NCBI GenBank assembly: GCA_016928865.1
Contig: JAFGJX010000036.1
Span: forward strand, 1-49,511
Length of the DNA: 49,511 nucleotides
Source of the DNA: Spirochaetota bacterium
GTDB taxonomy: Bacteria > Spirochaetota > UBA4802 > UBA5550
Reading direction: 5' to 3'
Shown here: positions 45,118-49,511 of the stretch, in pieces
Layout of the letters: every line of letters begins with the position of its first letter
How positions within the stretch are numbered: position 1 is the stretch's first letter
The notes under the pieces: model-generated
Database searches by the model: none
Told to the model about the DNA's origin: nothing
The model's input: the letters and a program-made list of their open reading frames with translations, nothing else
Translations under genes and position numbers: made by a program

Positions 45118-46527
45118 GTGCAGCGGGAATATAAAACGATCAGGAACATTGTGGGTCCCCTTATTCTTGTGGAAGGGGTGCGCGGCGCGAAATTCGAGGA
45201 GCTGGTTGAGATAACGCTGCCGGGGGGCGAAATCAGGCGCGGCAGGGTCATCAACCTGGCCTATGACACTGCCCTGGTGCAGGTCTTCGAAGGGACCAGC
45301 GGTATTGACGTACCCGAGACCCGGATCAGCTTTCGCGGCAGGGGCATAGAGCTGTCGCTGTCGGACGATATACTGGGCCGGGTGTTCAACGGGCTGGGAG
45401 GCCCCATAGACGGCGGACCCGCAATCATTCCGGAAAAGCGCATGAACATTAACGGGGCGCCTCTCAACCCCTTCGCCCGCGACTATCCCAGCGAGTTCAT
45501 CCAGACGGGTATCTCATCCATTGACGGACTCAATCCCCTGGTGCGCGGGCAGAAGCTCCCCATATTTTCCGGCTCGGGATTGCCGCACAACGAGCTGGCG
45601 GCGCAGATAGCGCGGCAGGCGAAGGTCCTGGGCGGCAGCGAGGAGTTCGCGGTGATCTTTGCCGCCATGGGCATCACCTTCGAGGAGGCCGATTTTTTCA
45701 TGCGTCAATTCAACGAATCGGGTGCCATCAGCCGTTCTGTTCTCTATATCAACCTGGCCGACGATCCGCCCATCGAGCGTATCGCCACGCCGCGAGTGGC
45801 GCTTACGGCCGCGGAATTTCTCGCCTTCGAGCGGGACATGCATGTTCTGGTCATCCTTACTGACCTGACCAATTACTGCGAGGCGCTGCGCGAAATTGCC
45901 GCGGCCCGGAAGGAGATTCCCGGGCGGCGGGGATATCCGGGCTATCTCTACACCGACCTGGCCGGCATTTACGAGCGCTCCTGCCGCGTGAAAGACCGGC
46001 GGGGATCCATCACCATGATACCGATCCTCACCATGCCGGAAGACGACAAAACGCACCCTGTTCCCGACCTGACCGGGTACATAACCGAGGGACAGATCAT
46101 TCTGTCGAGGTCTCTCTACCGGAGAAGCATTGACCCGCCCGTTGACGTGCTCCCCTCGCTGTCGCGCCTGAAAGACAAGGGCATCGGCGAGGGAAAAACG
46201 CGCAGGGACCATGCAGACCTCTCCAATCAGCTCTTTGCCGCCTATGCCCGCGGCAAGGAGGTTCAGGAGCTTGCCGTCATTCTGGGCGAATCGGCCCTGA
46301 CAGAATTGGACCGGCTTTATTACTCCTTCGCCGATGAATTCGAGAGACGGTATGTTGCGCAGGGATACCGGGTCGATCGCCCCATCGCCGAGACCCTCGA
46401 TATCGGCTGGGACCTGCTTGGCATGTTTCCGAGGAGCGAGCTGAAGAGGATCGGGAAGAAGCTGATGGACGCCTACTTCAGGCCGCGCGGCGAGGCTGGC
46501 GCTGCGCCGGCCGGGCAGGGGGGATGA
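45118..46527 (+). CDS. atpB: V/A-type ATPase non-catalytic subunit B
   Basis: A 469-aa nucleotide-site subunit that starts with GTG. It has [46 protein letters not shown] (in which the P-loop is replaced), [52 protein letters not shown], and [15 protein letters not shown]. The C-terminal ~25 residues are Ala- and Gly-rich. It alternates with subunit A in the V1 head. Confidence 0.98.
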   Translation: MQREYKTIRNIVGPLILVEGVRGAKFEELVEITLPGGEIRRGRVINLAYDTALVQVFEGTSGIDVPETRISFRGRGIELSLSDDILGRVFNGLGGPIDGGPAIIPEKRMNINGAPLNPFARDYPSEFIQTGISSIDGLNPLVRGQKLPIFSGSGLPHNELAAQIARQAKVLGGSEEFAVIFAAMGITFEEADFFMRQFNESGAISRSVLYINLADDPPIERIATPRVALTAAEFLAFERDMHVLVILTDLTNYCEALREIAAARKEIPGRRGYPGYLYTDLAGIYERSCRVKDRRGSITMIPILTMPEDDKTHPVPDLTGYITEGQIILSRSLYRRSIDPPVDVLPSLSRLKDKGIGEGKTRRDHADLSNQLFAAYARGKEVQELAVILGESALTELDRLYYSFADEFERRYVAQGYRVDRPIAETLDIGWDLLGMFPRSELKRIGKKLMDAYFRPRGEAGAAPAGQGG

Positions 46528-46528
46528 G

Positions 46529-47197
46529 ATGGTGCTTGACGTCAGCCCCACGCGCATGGAGCTTCTCAGACTCAGGAAAAGGCTCGCCATAGCCGTACGG
46601 GGACACAAGCTGTTAAAAGACAAGCTGGACGAGCTTATACGAAACCTGATGGCCATGATGCGGGAGGCAGAAGACCTGCGCGGAGAAGTCAATCGCCGCC
46701 TGAGTGGCGCGCGGGGTCTTCTCTCTGTAGCCGGCTATTCTTTTTTCCCGGAAGCCCTCGCTGCAGCCCTCGCCGCTCCCGGCGTCGCCCTTGGCATTGC
46801 CGTCGGGAAGAAGCAGATACTGAATATTTCAGTACCCCTGTTTTCACTAAAACAAGACCGGCCGTCCGCCAGGACCCATGGCTTTGCCCAGACGTCACCG
46901 GGTGTCGATGCCGCCCTTGAGGAATACCGTACCGCCCTGGCCCATGTCATGGACCTGGCGCGGTATGAAAAGAGCATCTACCTTGTCGCGCGTGAGATAA
47001 TGACAACGCGCAGGAGGGTGAATGCCCTGGAATATATTCTGATACCCAATATACGGGACACACTCAGATACATAACCATGAAGCTTGACGAAATCGAGCG
47101 TAATACCAAGTCGCAGCTCATGAGGATAAAGGACGTGGTGCGCGCCCCCAAAGCGCCATCATCGGCCTATCCCGGGGTCAGCAAGCACCCGATGTAA
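46529..47197 (+). CDS. atpD: V/A-type ATPase central-stalk subunit D
   Basis: A 222-aa helical shaft subunit. VSPTRMELLRLRKRLAIAVRGHKLLKDKLDEL is diagnostic of the N-terminal helix. RVNALEYILIPNIRDTLRYITMKLDEIERNTKSQLMRIK is diagnostic of the C-terminal one. It rotates within the A3B3 head. The ATG follows the subunit B stop by one base. It is the last gene of the operon. No clear terminator follows before the converging gltD. Confidence 0.96.
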   Translation: MVLDVSPTRMELLRLRKRLAIAVRGHKLLKDKLDELIRNLMAMMREAEDLRGEVNRRLSGARGLLSVAGYSFFPEALAAALAAPGVALGIAVGKKQILNISVPLFSLKQDRPSARTHGFAQTSPGVDAALEEYRTALAHVMDLARYEKSIYLVAREIMTTRRRVNALEYILIPNIRDTLRYITMKLDEIERNTKSQLMRIKDVVRAPKAPSSAYPGVSKHPM

Positions 47198-47225
47198 GGC
47201 CCTCCCTGATTTGTTTCGACCGCTG

Positions 47226-48671
47226 TTATGCGTCCCTGCCGGGGCCCCCGTGCTCCGCCAGGTACCGGTCGATCCCCGCCGCAGCCATCCTTCCGTCCTG
47301 GATCGCGTGCACCACGAGGGAGGCGCCGCGCGACGAGTCGCCCGCGGAGAATACGCCTGCCACGCTTGTCATCCGGTTTTCGTCTATCGCGATGTTGCCG
47401 CAGCCGTCGAGCGCGAGGCCGAGGTCCGCTACCAGGCCCGCGTGCACCGGGTGCACGAACCCCATGGCGATGAGCACCAGGTCCGCGTCCAGCTCGAATG
47501 CGGAGCCGGGTGCTTCCGTCATCGCCTGCTTTCCGTCAGGTCCCCCGGTCCATTCCACCGTAACGGCCGATATCTTTTTCACGATCCCGCCATCGCCGAT
47601 GAACTTTTTCGTGGACACGTTCCACATTCTCGTGCAACCTTCCTCGTGGGAGCTCGAGGTCTTCAGGACCCTGGGCCAGAGCGGCCACGGCTCGGCCGCG
47701 CCGCGGCCGGCCGGCGGCTGCGGCAGGAGCTCGAGCTGGGTTACGCTTCGCGCGCCCTGACGATTGGCCGTGCCCACGCAGTCCGCGCCGGTGTCGCCGC
47801 CGCCGATGACCACGACGTTTTTGTCATGGGCCCGGATTATCCGGTCGTCCGGTATCACGGCGCCTTTCACCACCATGTTCTGCTGAACCAGGTAGTCGAG
47901 CGCGAAATGGATGCCCGCAAGGTCCCTGCCCTCAACGCGCAGGTCGCGCGGCTCGCGCGCGCCTATGGCGATGCATACCGCGTCGTGGCTCTTTCTCAGC
48001 TCGGATGAGGGTATGTCCTTCCCGGCGGTAACGCCGGTCCGGAAAACGATACCTTCCCCGGCAAGGATGCTGACGCGGCGGTCGATGATCTGCTTGTTCA
48101 GCTTGAAGTCGGGAATCCCGTAGCGGAGGTAGCCTCCCACGCCGTCGGCGGATTCGAATACCGTCACGGTATGCCCCTGTTTATTCAAAATGTCTGCGCA
48201 GGCCAGGCCCGCCGGACCGCCGCCGATGACCGCGACCGTTTTTCCGGTGCGGCGCGCGGGCGGAACCGGCTTCACCAGCCCGAGCGCGAACGCCTTCTCT
48301 ATGACCGCGAGTTCGTTCTGGCGGATGGTCACCGCCTCCTCGCCGATCGAGAGGACACAGGAGGCCTCGCACAGGGCGGGGCAGACGCGGCCGGTGAATT
48401 CCGGGAAATTGTTCGTCTCCTGGAGAATGTCATAGGCGCCCTTCCAGTCGCCCCGGAAGATGCGGTCCTGCCATTCGGGCATGATGTTCGCCACGGGGCA
48501 GGCCCAGTGGCAGAAGGGCACGCCGCAGTCCATGCAGCGCGACGCCTGAAGGCGGCGCTCGTCGTCGGGGAGCTGCTTTTCCACTTCGCCATAGTCGGCG
48601 ATTCGCTCCTCCACGGGCCGATAGCCGGCCTCCTGCCGCTTTATTTTCAGAAAGCCCTTCGGATCTCCCAT
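47226..48671 (-). CDS. gltD: Glutamate synthase small (beta) subunit
   Basis: A 481-aa FAD and Fe-S subunit of NADPH-type glutamate synthase that passes electrons to GltB. The N-terminus MGDPKGFLKIKRQEAGYRPVEERI is family-specific. Low-potential cluster cysteines are in CMDCGVPFCHWACPVANIMPEW and CPALCEASC. The FAD site is VIGGGPAGLACAD. The NADPH site is VIGGGDTGADCVG. The end has GVFSAGDSSRGASLVVHAIQDGR. It follows gltB by one base, so it is cotranscribed. Confidence 0.97.
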   Translation of the reverse strand: MGDPKGFLKIKRQEAGYRPVEERIADYGEVEKQLPDDERRLQASRCMDCGVPFCHWACPVANIMPEWQDRIFRGDWKGAYDILQETNNFPEFTGRVCPALCEASCVLSIGEEAVTIRQNELAVIEKAFALGLVKPVPPARRTGKTVAVIGGGPAGLACADILNKQGHTVTVFESADGVGGYLRYGIPDFKLNKQIIDRRVSILAGEGIVFRTGVTAGKDIPSSELRKSHDAVCIAIGAREPRDLRVEGRDLAGIHFALDYLVQQNMVVKGAVIPDDRIIRAHDKNVVVIGGGDTGADCVGTANRQGARSVTQLELLPQPPAGRGAAEPWPLWPRVLKTSSSHEEGCTRMWNVSTKKFIGDGGIVKKISAVTVEWTGGPDGKQAMTEAPGSAFELDADLVLIAMGFVHPVHAGLVADLGLALDGCGNIAIDENRMTSVAGVFSAGDSSRGASLVVHAIQDGRMAAAGIDRYLAEHGGPGRDA

Positions 48672-48672
48672 A

Positions 48673-49511
48673 TCAGTATGTCGCTCCCAGCTGTTCTTCC
48701 TCCCGGATCCGCGCGAGTTTTTCGTCGATCAGGGAGAGCCTCTGCTCGTCCATTGCCCGCTTGTATTCAAGCGGCAGCACCTTGACAAATTTCGGCATGT
48801 AGTCGTGCCAGTGCTTTAGTATCTCTTTCGCGACCGTGCTCCCGGTGTATTTCAGGTGCTTCTCAAGGCGCTCTATGATGAATTCCTGGTCCTCGAATTC
48901 CCGCAGGGGGGAGAGGTTTACCATCCCCTTGTTGCAGTAGTATTCAAAGGTTGCGTCGCGGTCCAGCACGTAGGCGATGCCGCCGCTCATGCCCGCGGCG
49001 AAGTTCCGGCCCACGCCGCCGAGCACGATGATGCGGCCGCCGGTCATGTACTCGGCACAGTGGTCGCCGGTCCCTTCAACGACCGCGATTGCGCCGCTGT
49101 TCCGGACCGCGAAGCGCTCGCCCGCGATCCCGCGGATGTAGGCCTCGCCCGAAGTGGCTCCGTACAGGACCGTGTTGCCGATAATGATGTTCTCCTCCGG
49201 GACAAACGCGCTTCCCGCGGGCGGCACCGCGATCAGCCTGCCGCCGGAGAGTCCCTTGCCGAAATAGTCGTTCGCGTCCCCCTCGAGTCGGAAGGTGATG
49301 CCCCGCGCCAGGAAGGCGCCGAAGCTCTGGCCCGCGCTTCCGCGGAAGGTGCACTGGATGGTATCGTCCGGGAGACCCTCCTCGCCGAAGCGGCGCGACA
49401 CCTCGTAGGAGAGCATCGTGCCCACGGCCCGATCCGTGTTGTGGATCGGAACGCTGACCGAGACCGGCATGCGGCCGTACAGAGCGAGAGCGGGGCTCGA
49501 TCGCTCGATAA
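48673..49511 (-). CDS. gltB: Glutamate synthase large (alpha) subunit, C-terminal part (partial)
   Basis: The visible 279 codons are the GXGXG (alpha-subunit C-terminal) domain. Signatures include NTDRAVGTMLSYEVSRRFG, FRGSAGQSFGAFLARGI, YFGKGLSGGRLIAVPP, IIIGNTVLYGATSGEAYIRGIAGERFAVRNSGA, and GTGDHCAEYMTGGRIIVLGGVGRNFAAGMSGGIAYV. The frame stays open to the window edge (IERSSPALALYGR precedes the internal Met at 49470), so the gene continues beyond the window. The glutaminase and FMN domains lie outside. With GltD it makes two glutamates from glutamine and 2-oxoglutarate. Confidence 0.97.
   Translation of the reverse strand, partial: IERSSPALALYGRMPVSVSVPIHNTDRAVGTMLSYEVSRRFGEEGLPDDTIQCTFRGSAGQSFGAFLARGITFRLEGDANDYFGKGLSGGRLIAVPPAGSAFVPEENIIIGNTVLYGATSGEAYIRGIAGERFAVRNSGAIAVVEGTGDHCAEYMTGGRIIVLGGVGRNFAAGMSGGIAYVLDRDATFEYYCNKGMVNLSPLREFEDQEFIIERLEKHLKYTGSTVAKEILKHWHDYMPKFVKVLPLEYKRAMDEQRLSLIDEKLARIREEEQLGATY

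Noticed and set aside
45514..46692. Long open frame on the minus strand (392 codons)
   Set aside because: It is antisense to the unmistakable V-ATPase subunit B and D genes, and its translation is low-complexity with no family features. GC-rich codon use creates such shadows.

Overview
The window looks like a chromosomal segment of a Gram-negative, moderately GC-rich bacterium. I infer a deep-branching spirochaete-like lineage. The signs are lipoproteins with relaxed lipoboxes, a LolA-like protein, OmpA-type and beta-barrel outer-membrane proteins, a complete V/A-type ATPase, a Bacillus-like rpsP-trmD-rplS-rnhB cluster carrying FliK-like and FlhB-like genes, and c-di-GMP (HD-GYP, PilZ) and PAS/PP2C signalling. 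No rRNA, tRNA, CRISPR array, transposase or integrase was seen, so the taxonomic call is an inference and not a measurement.

Layout. 1-2411: an Old Yellow Enzyme-type flavoprotein (-) and an SDR dehydrogenase (+). 2408-8261 (all -): a translation and RNA-processing operon read as rpsP, khpA, rimM, trmD, rplS, rnhB, a FliK-like gene, an FlhB-C-like gene, an HD-GYP-like gene and yraN. Most of these genes overlap or are a few bases apart. 8262-10916: a visibly AT-richer block with two lipoproteins (one an M48 metalloprotease with TPR-like tail), flanked by near-identical 15-bp direct repeats. 10917-13555 (-): a DUF6498-like membrane protein, then a PASTA protein and rpe. 13863-18109 (+): a three-gene unit of a degenerate Mre11/SbcD-type phosphoesterase, a Rad50/SbcC/YhaN-type ATPase with two membrane segments in its coiled coil, and a TPR protein, ending at a bidirectional terminator shared with acs. 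18206-24383 (-): acs, a stand-alone PurH N-domain protein, a DedA protein, and a LolA-like/outer-membrane-barrel pair.

24868-29774 (+): an MFS transporter, a MITE-like inverted-repeat element, an OmpA/PD40 lipoprotein and a PAS-PAS-PP2C phosphatase. 29786-32408 (-): an acyltransferase-alpha/beta-hydrolase fusion and a Nudix hydrolase. 32629-38174: a helical hypothetical protein, a 60-aa membrane protein, a large protein with an HPr-kinase-like P-loop, a CCG-type iron-sulfur protein, a YciI-like protein, and a PilZ-USP pair. 38561-47197 (+): a complete nine-gene V/A-ATPase operon (H-I-K-E-C-F-A-B-D). 47226-49511 (-): gltD and the 3' part of gltB, which runs off the window.

The best candidates for something undescribed are the degenerate-phosphoesterase/membrane-ATPase/TPR unit (13863-18109), the PurH-like domain lacking its catalytic tyrosine (20264-20899), the HD-GYP-like protein lacking its HD dyad (2780-3988), and the HPrK-like P-loop protein (33401-35152).
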